A program made the translations under genes and the position numbers. This document shows, one piece after another, positions 1-9,176 of a stretch of 14,640 bases of DNA. The stretch covers positions 221,095 to 235,734 of the forward strand of contig QKYT01000047.1 of assembly GCA_003550305.1 (NCBI GenBank), given 5' to 3'. Under the pieces are notes generated by a model. The model saw only the letters and a list, made by a program, of their open reading frames with translations, searched no databases and was not told the DNA's origin. The first letter of the stretch is position 1. Every line of letters starts with the position of its first letter. The stretch comes from Glomus cerebriforme (lineage: Eukaryota > Glomeromycota > Glomeromycetes > Glomerales > Glomeraceae).

Positions 1-1978
1 AGAAGATGAAGAAGTTAAATATTTCGAATATGATGAATTTAAATCAATAAAAGAAATTGATAGAGGAGCTTTCGGTAGAGTTAGTAGAGCGTATTTGATT
101 AGTAATAAATTAGAAGTCGCATTAAAAAGTTTCATTAATGAAAATTCAAACATCGAAGAAGTTACGCTTAATGAATTTGTTAATGAAGTATGTATAAATT
201 TTTTTTATTATATATTAACATTTTACGTAAAATTAATTTTATTTATCAATTTATTTAGTTAAACCTTCTTCGTAAGGTTAGTTATGACGATAATATTAAT
301 AGTTTTCTAGGAATAACAAAAAGTTTGTTAAAATTTTATTTTCGAATTAAATTATTTATCTTTACAATTTCAATTTAATTTAATTATATTTAAAATTAAT
401 AGATTTAATTGGGAATTATGTTATGGTGTTAGAATATGCTAATGATGGAAATTTAAGGGAATATTTGAAAAAAAATTTTACCTTTTTGAAATGGGAAGAT
501 AAAATTCAAATGGCATTGGATATTACTGGTGGCTTAAAATGTTTACACAATGAAGAAATTATTCATAGGGATTTGGTAAATCAGTAATTATTTTGTTTGT
601 GATGTTTATTTTTCCATGATAATTTTAACAATAATGTTAATTATTTTTAGCACTCAAAAAACATACTAGTAAATAATGGTAAATTATTAATTGCAGATCT
701 TGGATTATCTAAGAAATTAGCAGAAATTTCATCTAATTCGGCGCCTAATAAATGGGGAATGATTGAATATACTGATCCTCGATGTTACTTGTTTACCAAA
801 TTTAAAAAAGATAAAAAATCTGATATTTATGGTTTGGGCACTTTATTGTGGGAAATCTCAAGCGGGCGTCCTCCTTTTTCAGATCATCCACGAGAAGAAT
901 TAGATATTTTAGGATTTCACATTAGATGTAATGGTCTTAGGGAAAAACCAGTTGAAGGCACACCTTTGAAGTACAAACAACTTTACCAAAAATGTTGGGA
1001 TGAAGATCATAATAAAAGACCCGACATTGACGAAATCCATGAAATCTTAAGTCAATTAAAAACCGATTTATTAGAAACCGAGAATTTGTTAAAACCTGAG
1101 AATTCTTTCCATCTACAAGTTCCAATTGATTTACATTTAAACATTAATGCTGATAAACAGATAGAACTTCAAAAAAGTAATTCGTATGTTAATGATAGCA
1201 CATTACTTGACTTAAGTGTGCCTAGTAGTTTTGGCGGTGATACAAATTCAAAAAGTTAGTAAGTTCTTATTGTATTGATTAATATTAAAAAAAATATATA
1301 TATATATATTTTTACTAATTATTTATCTACTGTACATTAGCTGAAGAATTCGTTAATTCAAAGGTTATAGATGCCACTCAAATCCGAAAGGAAACTCCAA
1401 TTGATGATAATTTAGTCGATCATGTCGAAAAAAAATTTATCAGACTCAATCTAGAAGAAGGGGAGGAAACTCCAATTGATGATAATTTAGTCGAACAAAT
1501 CGAAAAAAAAATTATCAAACTCAATCTAGAAGAAGAAGAGAAAGAAAAGATTAGGAATTTATTAATAGTTGGTCGCACTGGTAGTGGTAAATCCACATTA
1601 GTCAATGTACTAAGTGATTATGAGGGGTTTAAGGAAAGTATGTACATAGAAATCAATGAGACTAATAATCTCCAGAAAATAAATGAGAATGGGATAAAAT
1701 ATTATGTAGTTGATGCCATTGGATTTAAGTACTCTAATCTATCCATGAAAGTAGTGTTAGATAAAATAAAAGAAGGAATCTATTCAATACCAGAAGGCAT
1801 ATCCAAAATTTTATTTGTGATTGTCAAACCTTTCGCAGAAGACGAAAAAGAAATGATCAAGTCGTTTGAAAAATATATTTTTGAAAGCGGCATTGTTGAA
1901 TATATCACTATTGTGAGAACTAAATTTAGTAATTTTATGAGTAAAGGCGAGTGCAAAAAAGATGAGTCAATGGTGTAA
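1..1978 (+). CDS. TKL kinase-AIG1-like GTPase fusion, 5' partial, frameshifted near the end
   Basis: The spliced frame is join(<2..187, 259..322, 403..575, 651..1254, 1341..1978), about 554 codons. The first 12 codons lie outside the window, judged from the copy at 9177. All introns are GT..AG and match that paralog in position and phase. Kinase landmarks are an AFGRV glycine loop, VALK lysine, HRDL catalytic loop, HSKN, DLG in place of DFG, and DIYGLG. The first glycine of the loop is Asp (codon 59-61), where the paralog has Gly, which may impair ATP binding. A linker with a duplicated 25-residue unit leads to a GTPase domain with P-loop GRTGSGKST and G3 DAIG. Relative to the paralog two bases are lost near 1961, and the shifted frame stops at TAA 1976-1978, just after the TKF (G4-like) motif. 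The C-terminal third of the GTPase is therefore missing. Probably a recent pseudogene, or a truncated protein if expressed. Confidence 0.8.
1391..1540 (+). repeat. 75-bp in-frame tandem duplication in the kinase-GTPase linker
   Basis: Two adjacent 75-bp units, 1391-1465 and 1466-1540, each encode 25 residues starting ETPIDDNLV and ending in an LNLEE-type acidic stretch. The paralog at 9177 has a single unit. The unit length is a multiple of three, so the frame is kept. The units already differ at several codons (DHVEKKFIR versus EQIEKKIIK), so the duplication is not brand new. Confidence 0.85.
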
Positions 1979-2724
1979 GGAAAACAAGTCAATTGCTAAA
2001 ATAATTGAATCGTGTGGAGGTGTCACTCATGTGAACAATACTCCAATTTATATTAGTGAATACTAGTGTAACCCGTTGCTTCGCACCGGGATCAAGAAGC
2101 TTAAATAAAGTAAATCATGTACACAAAAAATATTCCAGAAATAAATGAAAAAAAACATTCTTATTTACTGTATATTAAATCCTATATGCATATGGTATCA
2201 ATAGGTGGCTTAAAATTTTTATTTGTTTAATTTATGCTAATATTGATATTAATTCCAAGCAGAATAAATATAAATATTGGCTATATTAAAATGATATAAA
2301 CAATTTATGTTACTAAATACTTTGAAAGACTACTATAAAGAATATTTTTAGTCTGATGATTCTCTGATTCTCGCATTATATAAGAACTTTATTTTTTTTT
2401 TTGATATAAGCATAAAATCAATAGGTTAATAATGACGCCACCCGTCAGTTTGCCGCAGTATGTCACCTAGAATATGGAATAGATTAGGCGCAGACACCGA
2501 TCATCAGGCACAGCCAAATCATGCGTCAGAAATTTAGATTAACCTGTATAAATATCTAATAACGGTTACACAGGAATTTTTTAGTTATATAGATGATATT
2601 GATGATGATGATGATGATAAAGAAGTTAGAATAAAAATTAACAAAAAGATGAGAAATTGGTCAAGAACTACTCGAAGGGAAAATATCATGTAATAAGACA
2701 ACCATAGATAAAGCGATGATATGA
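1979..2724 (+). pseudogene. 3' remnant of the plus-strand kinase-GTPase gene, split by a Helitron
   Basis: Downstream of the premature stop, 1979-2062 still aligns with the GTPase C-terminus of the intact paralog (SIAKIIESCGG and a NNTP version of NNPP). Alignment resumes at 2594 with the poly-Asp codons and KMRNWSRT, and ends at a TGA at 2722-2724 that corresponds to the paralog's stop at 11381-11383. Between them lies the 531-bp insertion. The segment after the insertion has further small deletions compared with 11206-11383, for example the LLDHL codons are gone. No open frame links these parts, so this is decayed coding sequence. Confidence 0.8.
2063..2593 (-). mobile_element. Non-autonomous Helitron-like element, 531 bp
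   Basis: Read on the minus strand, the element begins TCTATATAAC and ends CTAG, and it sits between host A and T. These are the known Helitron end rules: 5' TC, 3' CTRR, insertion into AT, no target duplication. A GC-rich hairpin lies at 2072-2090 (CCCG/CGGG outer stem, one mismatch, TTC loop), only 5 nt from the CTAG end, which is closer than the usual 10-12. The paralog at 11201-11213 has the uninterrupted site GAATA|TGATTTT, and here the flanks are GAATA and TGATATT, so both ends are fixed to the base. No Rep/helicase coding sequence is present, so mobility would need an autonomous helper. Confidence 0.85.
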
Positions 2725-3551
2725 CGTAATAATAATTAGTTCCAATTAGCGTATTTGAAAAATATACTGTAGTGAAAAAAAAGTGATACAATTACCCGTC
2801 AAGAATTTCCTTAACTAGGCGCCATATATCGCAAAACAAATAATATTGATTTTCTTATTTCACGTCCTTTCTAGTTCCTTTTTTCATCGTCTCATTCATA
2901 TACCATCTTCCATTTTCAAATTTATTAGAATTTTCAAAGGTCGAAGCAGAGTATTAAAACTTTAAAGGTCGCGATGATAATTATGGTTATCGGGTTAATA
3001 TAAATTTATTTGAATTTTAAATGGAAAAGTCAATACTTGTAAAAAGAATATTAAACTGTCTTATAAGCAAAGATCAAATTTACCTTTTCTTGTAGGTTTT
3101 TTTCCTTTTTTTTATTATAAAAGAAAAGGAAATGAAAACGAAGAAAAGATAAAGTTTTTTTTAAAAAAAATAAATTAATTCAGTTGAGGGGAAAAGTATT
3201 ATATCATTGCGAAATGGCATCTAATTAATAAAATAAAATTAAAAAGGACTGGAAAGAAGATTATTGATGCTTGTTGGTATTACATAAAAATATGGATTTT
3301 TCCAGAGAATACTCTTAAAATATTCAAGACCATAATAAAATTCCAGACGGGACCAGACACGATGTGAGTAATATTAATTTTCTGACATTGCATTATTGCC
3401 AATATCAGTTCTTATTGATGAAATTTCTCTTTAATAATGCAAGAATCAAAGGTAAAGTTACTTTGATGGACATTAATGTTATTCTAATAATAACAAATTT
3501 GTATCTTTTACTTTCATCTTGAATAGTAACAAAATCATTTCATCCATAAAT
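2725..3551. other. Intergenic block conserved between the two duplication units
   Basis: No gene is seen. From about 2775 to 3551 the sequence closely matches 12161-13055, including the segment near 2812 with GGCGCCATATATCGC and the pyrimidine/purine-rich stretch at 3080-3150. It lies between convergent genes, so it should contain the 3' ends of both. A short deletion junction near 2745-2775 marks where the block at about 11440-12150 of unit B is missing. Confidence 0.7.
3344..3363. repeat. 10-bp minisatellite, two copies
   Basis: Two 10-bp units, CAGACGGGAC and CAGACACGAT, stand in tandem. The corresponding site in unit B (12849-12878) has three units, so copy number changed after duplication. 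Confidence 0.7.
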
Positions 3552-4069
3552 TTATTCTTGAATGTTGATTTTCTCCAATTCTTTATCGAGTTTCGCTTCT
3601 ATGTCATCATCTATATATTTGATAATTTTAGGACATAACTCTTTCCACATTTTTTAATTCGAAATGTTTTTCCTGACATACTTTTTCTAAGTGGTCTAAT
3701 AATATAGTTCTTTGACTTTGTTCTTGTTTTTTTTATTCCTTTCAATGACATCTATATCGTCATCATCATAAACCCGAATATTTATCTGGGGATTGTCTAC
3801 ATAAACGACATCTTTGCATGAATTACTCTTTTTTTTTTGCATTCAGTTGGGCTTTTAAAGTTTCCAAATTTGGTTCTCACAAAAGTAACATATTCAAGAA
3901 TACCGCTTTCATAAATGATATTTTCAAGTAACTCAGATATTCATATTCTTATTTCGTCTTTTGTAAATCTTCCATCAATCACATATAGAATTTGGCTTAT
4001 TCCTTCTGGCATCGAATAAATACCTTATTCTATTTTATCTAAAACTTCTTTCGTAGATAATTTAGTGTG
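3552..4069 (-). pseudogene. 3' fragment of the minus-strand kinase-GTPase gene
   Basis: On the minus strand this aligns with the last 180 or so codons of the gene at 13056-14279: the switch-region-to-C-terminus part of the GTPase (EGIYSMPEGISQILYVID, TKFGNFK, VDNPP and the acidic C-terminus). The stop codon position (3552-3554) is conserved. The P-loop, linker and whole kinase are absent because homology ends at 4069. Several single-base indels in T runs, a 44-bp deletion after 3825 and an expanded T run break the frame. It is non-functional as a protein gene. Confidence 0.85.
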
Positions 4070-4255
4070 TTAATTCACATGATAATATTTCTATCTAAAA
4101 CTTATAGTATCTAATTTTTCATGATTTTTATAAAATCCTTTCACATTTTTACACAAATTCGATTAGGCATCTTCATTAAATGAAATTGATATTCAATACT
4201 ATCTATTTTTATAAACATACATACTTATTCACCTTTCATTTTTTTTCTTGAGCAT

Positions 4256-4273
4256 TTCTAGATTTATCTAGAA
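4256..4273. repeat. Perfect 8-bp inverted repeat
   Basis: TTCTAGAT and ATCTAGAA are separated by two bases, forming an 18-bp palindrome. Its role is unknown; in AT-rich DNA it may be chance. Confidence 0.5.
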
Positions 4274-4399
4274 TTAACTGAGTGATTAATACTGAGATGT
4301 TGTTACAAACTTTTACATTGCATCAATTTTGCACAACACTTTTCCCTGGCCGTTATTGCTTCTCTTCAGTTAATGCAAATTTCTATTATTTTTTTTTTT

Positions 4400-4423
4400 G
4401 TTTTTGATTGCGTAATCAAAAAC
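4400..4423. repeat. Perfect 10-bp inverted repeat with GCGT loop
   Basis: GTTTTTGATT (4400-4409) and AATCAAAAAC (4414-4423) are exact reverse complements around GCGT. It follows a T run. It could be a cruciform, a protein-binding site or a remnant of a transposon end; nothing else supports a function. Confidence 0.55.
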
Positions 4424-5479
4424 ATAGTCTCATTATCATTTATAACTGGACTCACCAAAAAAAAATGTCATCAATGCAGAGCTTACAGAGAACTTTAGTG
4501 ATTGGATGGATGGACGTAAATATAATGTTGAATTAAGAATTTTATTATGAAAAAACATTTTCACAGCTATACCTGACAAATACTTACCAAGTTTGAAATT
4601 GTAGAATGTTTATTTATTTTAATAACATTTTACTTAAACTTAGTTACGACAAGAACAAGCGCTTCAGTTTATCTTTGAAGTCCTTAATTTTCTCTGCAAG
4701 TAATAAAGTTGGTTCATTGGGAGAAATACCAGAAAAAATTTTATAATTTGAAAAATAAAAGCAACGCTACCATAATATTCACAAAAATTTTCAGAACCAC
4801 GTGAATATTATTAAGATCACATCAGGCATTATCAATTCTTAAAAATATGTACGTAGTTATACAAGACAACCCCTAAAAAAGAAATGTAACACGAAAGAAA
4901 AAAAAAAGAAAAATAATAAATTAATTGTGGTATACTTTTATGTAACATTATGTTCTATCAATCTCACAGTGTCTAAACATTTACTACTATGAAAGTTAAT
5001 TTATTTAAAATTTAAGATTTTCCAAATAATATTTTATTTTAATATTTTTACTTGTGTTTAAATGATTACATGATTTCTTAATATATTAAACATTAGATTA
5101 AGTCCTGTACTATTATTTTTCAAAAGTAAAAAAATATCAACAATTAGATTTTTAATTAAATATTCAATATTTAACGTGTTATGTTATACAATAAGTCGCG
5201 TCATATAATATAATGTAACACATATTTTATTGCCTAATTATAGAAATTATGACCTAATATGCAACGCGTAAAAAATATGGATTGTGACTCATGTATGCCA
5301 TTATACTTTACTTGGCTTAGCCGATTAGCCCATTATTAAAAATAAATAAATTTGGTAATAAAAAATAAACAAATAAATCTATATTAAGTAGTACATTACA
5401 TAATCATTAATAAAAATACATAATAAGTTATCATGACACATCCTCTGTAAATTAAAAAAAAATAATTTATAAATACCTA

Positions 5480-5604
5480 CTATTTTTTAAGATTTTTTTA
5501 GATTCACTTATTCTCCTTTTAAACTCTTTTCTCTTTATAATTTTATTTTCTCTCTATAACCCTCTTAAAAAAACTATCTCCTTTTAACTCCTTCTTTTAT
5601 CTTT
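5480..5604 (+). other. Pyrimidine-rich tract before the tandem repeats
   Basis: The plus strand is dominated by T and C runs (TTCTCTTTATAA, CTCTCTATAACC). CT-rich tracts often precede transcription starts in fungi, and a purine-rich stretch follows downstream. This could be the promoter side of a lost or non-coding gene, but no core promoter can be defined. Confidence 0.3.
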
Positions 5605-5814
5605 CCTTATACTGTATATAGAGGTCTTCCTCGTATCAGGCAAGGAAGGTCCAGCAGGTAGTATTTCCTATCTAGCTGGTTTGTTTTTTTTTAAAATTCC
5701 TTTAAACTTCCTTATACTGTATATAGAGATCTTCCTCGTATCAGGCAAGGAAAGACCGGTTAGATAGTCGAGTACCTCTCCTATCTGCGGTTTGGTTTAG
5801 ATTAGAATTCCTTT
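5605..5814. repeat. Two 105-bp tandem repeats with a paired-hairpin structure
   Basis: Units 5605-5709 and 5710-5814 both start CCTTATACTGTATATAGAG and share CTCGTATCAGGCAAGGAA. Each can form two hairpins. The first pairs CTTCCT with AGGAAG (unit 1; unit 2 has a bulge) around a conserved loop containing CGTATCAGG. The second pairs CCAGC-AGGTAG with CTATCT-A-GCTGG in unit 1, and AGATAG with CTATCT flanked by CCG/CGG in unit 2. The second half of the units has diverged in sequence while keeping pairing. It could be a structured RNA, a transposon end or a DNA-binding array; I do not recognise it. Confidence 0.7.
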
Positions 5815-5839
5815 TTTATTTCCCAATATCTACATTTAT

Positions 5840-6660
5840 GAAGCATTGTTGAAGACTAATGAGATCAGTGATGAGGGAGATATCAACAAATAAAAGAAAA
5901 AAGAAGAAATACTACAAGATATAATAAGAAATATGCAACAACTTTAAGAAAGGTAGCTGGGCGAAAATATACTTTCAGAGAATGAATGACTCAAGTATTG
6001 AAAAAAGTCGTAGAATTGCTGAGATAATCTGGATCTTGAAGATGTTCTGATCCTTCACTATTGGAAATGAGAGGAGAAGTATTTAAGATAATTACCTATT
6101 TCAGCATGTTGAAACGTAAAAATTAAACCTAAAAAAAGATTAGAATAAAAAAAAATAATAATAAATATGGGTAAAACAAATAATAGAAGATAAGCAGAAG
6201 ATAACAAAGAAGATGCAGAAAGAGAAAGGTGAAATGAAAGAAAATGAAAGATAAAAGTTAAAAGAAGTATTAAGCAAAGAAAATATTTGCTATCTGATGA
6301 ATGATTAATAGAACAACAAGAAATATAAAAAATTGTTGGACTTTGAAAGAATAATAAAGAAAGGTCATCAATAATAACAGACACCAAAAAAAATTTCCAA
6401 AGATGAAGATAAAGTCAAAGAAGGAACAAGATTGAAAGAACAATTTGAAGAAAAAATGCATATAAACAAAGAAAGGTATACTTAGAAAAAAGATGTCAGT
6501 CATTTAACTGTGGAAAAAAGTTGGGAATAAAAGATATCATAAGATAGCAGAAATAGAAAGGAATAATGATATAAAAAATAAAATATGAGAACAAAATCAA
6601 CAAAATAAACAATAATAATAATAGAAGAAAAAATACAACAAAACGATACAAATGATGAAA
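5840..6660 (+). other. Purine-rich strand-biased relic, possibly decayed coding sequence
   Basis: For about 800 bases the plus strand is mostly A and G (GAAGAA, AAAGAAAGG, AAGATGAAG patterns). Plus-strand frames give Lys/Glu-rich stretches broken by many stops, for example a short open run around 6396-6483 that reads KDEDKVKEGTRLKEQ. The stops are mostly one-base changes from Lys or Glu codons, as expected from a decayed coiled-coil coding region. Minus-strand open frames here are a by-product of the composition. It could also be a simple purine tract of non-coding origin. Confidence 0.35.
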
Positions 6661-7245
6661 TGAAGTAGTAATATTAGATTTTCTTATTTTTTTTAGTAAT
6701 TTTATTTTATTAAATGTATTAAAGAATATATTTTTTAATAAATTAATAAATGAAATAATTTTTTAAAGTTTTTGTTGACCGGATAGTCTAATGAATAATT
6801 CATATAAACATTTTAAACATTTTCTAATCACCAAAAACGATTCTATCAGTTATAGCATAATTTATTTATTTAGATAAAAAAAAAGAATCACAAATTAAAC
6901 TAGGCTTACACTATTTTAAAAAATCAAAGATTTCATTTTTATGCAGTAAATCGAATTATACAGTATATACAAATATTTACAAACAGTTAAGATACGAGTA
7001 TTCATTTCCTAGATGACAGTTGAAACTTATAATCACTAGTCAAATAACAACTGTTAGAGAAATTTAATAATATCTAGATCTATCATTAAATCATGTACTT
7101 TATTCTTTTGAACTATTATAAAATATAAATCAAATGAAACTAGCAAAAAAGTTTTATCATTTTATTTATGATGTTTATTTAAAGAAAATTATGGTAATAA
7201 TAATTAAATCCACCAAAGTGTTGTTTGACCGTTTGTTCCATCATA
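6661..7245. other. AT-rich stretch, nothing recognised
   Basis: No coding frame, RNA gene or repeat boundary is supported. A TACAGTATATAC sequence near 6959 resembles the ACTGTATATA of the 5605 repeats in inverse orientation, but it is too short to interpret. Confidence 0.5.
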
Positions 7246-7443
7246 TGTGAGGCTGATAACACCCCAAAAATTTTCAGTAACGTGACTTTTGACCAGAGTT
7301 ATGCACTGACACGTACAGTATGTTACCGTTGATACCGGTGCGTGAAAAGATACTAAAGCTGGAGGTGTGGAGGCGTGACGCAGAGTGATAAATAAACACA
7401 GGTCACGTTACCAAAATTTTTTTGGGTGCTCTTGGCCTTGTAT
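7246..7443. mobile_element. MITE-like element with imperfect terminal inverted repeats
   Basis: The left arm (about 7246-7286) and right arm (about 7402-7443) are inverted copies. GTAACGTGAC at 7277-7286 is the exact complement of GTCACGTTAC at 7402-7411, with CACCC plus an A-run plus ATTTT outside it, and a weaker AGGC-containing outer part. The interior of about 115 bp is non-coding and more GC-rich than its surroundings. The total of about 200 bp fits a miniature inverted-repeat DNA transposon. No clear target duplication is seen, although TGAGGC occurs near both edges (7248 and 7446), so superfamily is not assigned. Confidence 0.6.
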
Positions 7444-7868
7444 AATGAGGCGAAGTGTTGATCGTGGACTAACCACCATATCTAGTTTATAACAAAAATG
7501 ACAAATCTGATGACTTTCAACTAAAATATTTCTTCTATTACATTCATTACATTTCTTATATATATTTCTTCTGCGTTTTAATTAACTGCGGTTTGTACTG
7601 ATAGACTTGAAGATATATTGTCTAATATTAAATAGTCGATTTTATTTTTATAATTTGTTTTAAAAAATTAATGGTTAATCATGAAAAAATTGTAGAAATC
7701 TGTATTATTTTTTTTAAAAAAAAAAAATAATAAAATTTTATTATTAAACAAAGAATTCTATTTTCGAATACTATGTTAAATTTCTGAAAATGTTTCTGCG
7801 ATTTTTCTAGAATGATTTTCAAATGCACGGAATTACAAAGACCATACAGATGTTGTAGACTAAACTCT

Positions 7869-8060
7869 ACCATGTCCCAAATAAACTAACCTAATCTTAG
7901 ATGGTAGTTTACGTTAAACATTTAAATTTACTAGCTTGGTTTGGATATGGTTAAATTTCGGACATAGAATTGTCCCAAGTCGGATTTGGGACATGGTTAT
8001 GTTTGGGCTACAACAGAACTAGCTAATTCTATGCGGTCCCAACGTGAAATCACATGTCCG
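7869..8060. repeat. Cluster of inverted GTCCCAA motifs
   Basis: ACCATGTCCCAAAT (7869-7882) is the exact reverse complement of ATTTGGGACATGGT (7984-7997). A second inverted pair, CATAGAATT (7963-7971) and AATTCTATG (8025-8033), interlocks with it. Further GTCCCAA copies lie near 7973 and 8036, and CGGACAT/ATGTCCG flank the right half. This may be one or two nested, decayed miniature transposons. Confidence 0.5.
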
Positions 8061-8899
8061 TTATTATATAGTGTTGGAACAATGAATTGCAACTTCGTTA
8101 TAGAAATTTAAATTCTAATACAAATTACACTATTTAACACTTCAACATTTACGCTATGTAAGATAGTACGTGAGTACGTCGTACTTATTTAGAAAATAAA
8201 TTGCTTGAAAACTGCTTTTACGTGTTTCCTTATTGTTTATCACGTGATTTTTGGAAAAAAATCGATTTTTTTTTGTTATTTGTGAAAAAAATGAGTGTGA
8301 TTATTATATCTATATTTTTGTATAGATAATAAATTAGTAAGGTTTTTGACACATGTTATCTTTTTTTATTAGTATATACAGTACCTAATAATTTTAATAT
8401 TCATGAATTGCTGCAGAGATTATTTTGCTGTGCCGCTACAATCTCATTGTTTTGAATAAAATAGAATTTTTATTGTTCTAACCTGCTGTCATAAAAACCA
8501 TAAATAAATTTAGAAAAGCAATAGAACTCGTCAAAAAAAAAATGAATAATTGAATGGATAAATAAAAGAATTGAAATTTTTTTAAAAAAAATATTATATC
8601 AAGTTATGCCGATATTTACAGTATATGTCTTGAAAATAAAATTTTATCGGTATATCAAATTTTTAGTATCGACTATCAAATATATGATTTACCGAAGGGT
8701 CCCGTTTTAGTTCCGTTTCCTACCTATACCATAAATAATCAATCATCGGAAAATCCGGATTTCCCATTTACGGAATGAATAATGGAAATATTGATATGTT
8801 TATGTATATACACAGTCAGGACTCGATCTCGATAAAACGAATTATTTAAATGATCAGATGTAAAAATTTAATGTGGTTTAATATAAAGCTGGAATTTTT
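8061..8899. other. AT-rich stretch with one near-perfect palindrome
   Basis: No gene is supported. At 8748-8764 there is a palindrome centred on AATCCGGATT with GGAA/TTCC arms and one unpaired A. The rest is low-complexity A/T sequence. Confidence 0.5.
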
Positions 8900-8987
8900 A
8901 ATAACCGTTACGCAAACGTTATTAATTTCAGTGCGTGTGACGCAGTAAATTTCTTAAGTGCTAAATTAGACAATTAGACAATTAGAC
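8900..8987. repeat. Hairpin followed by three 8-bp tandem repeats upstream of the intact gene
   Basis: At 8900-8923, AATAAC-C-GTT pairs with AAC-GTTATT around ACGCA (9-bp stem, one bulge). At 8964-8987 the unit AATTAGAC is repeated three times without error. Both lie 190-280 bp before the start codon at 9177, where upstream control sequences would be expected. A regulatory role is only a guess. Confidence 0.4.
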
Positions 8988-9071
8988 AAAGTATTCATGC
9001 ATGCAGTTCATCATTTTCAAACGGCGCTCAATTTTTAAGGATAGATTGGTTCCAAATTAGTTTAGCTATAC

Positions 9072-9120
9072 TATAAATTTAAATAGTGGTGCATACATTA
9101 CCTAAGTTTTTTTCTTTTTA
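9072..9120 (+). promoter_or_regulatory. Possible core promoter: TATA-like box and pyrimidine tract
   Basis: TATAAATTTAAATA lies at 9072-9085, about 100 bp before the ATG at 9177, and a T/C-rich tract follows at 9107-9119. This arrangement is common before fungal transcription starts. In such AT-rich DNA a TATA-like match is weak evidence. Confidence 0.3.
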
Positions 9121-9176
9121 AAAACACTTAAAAAATACTAAAAAAAAAAAATAATATATATAACCTACTTGATAAA

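Larger units (their letters stand above)
1..4069. repeat. Segmental duplication unit A
   Basis: This block aligns collinearly with about 9212-13610 at an offset of 9211 at its left end. It contains the plus-strand gene, the shared intergenic block and the remains of the minus-strand gene. Differences from unit B are the Helitron at 2063-2593, absence of a block matching about 11440-12150, small deletions in the genes, and an earlier end of homology (4069 versus 14279). The left edge is outside the window. Confidence 0.85.
4070..5479. other. AT-rich stretch without recognisable genes
   Basis: No ORF with family features, intron-linked exon set, tRNA or rRNA is visible. The only clear structures are the two short perfect palindromes listed separately. 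Homology to unit B ends at 4069, so this is the spacer between duplicated units. Confidence 0.6.

Noticed and set aside
1640..1978. A separate small gene starting at the ATG at 1640
   Set aside because: The frame is continuous upstream through the P-loop and linker into exon 5, so this ATG is internal.
2585..2791. Minus-strand open frame of 68 aa with a Ser run
   Set aside because: It crosses the Helitron edge, and its Ser run is the complement of the Asp codons of the decayed gene.
4465..4536. Short plus-strand open frame starting MSSMQSLQR
   Set aside because: Only about 23 codons, no supporting context and no visible splice partners.
6058..6503. Two overlapping minus-strand open frames (109 and 77 aa) rich in Phe, Leu and Ser
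   Set aside because: They are the complement of the purine-rich plus-strand tract; the composition alone removes stops and creates hydrophobic codons. No domain or start context supports them.
7679..7873. Minus-strand 64-aa open frame
   Set aside because: It is Phe/Lys-rich from A/T runs, with no recognisable motif.
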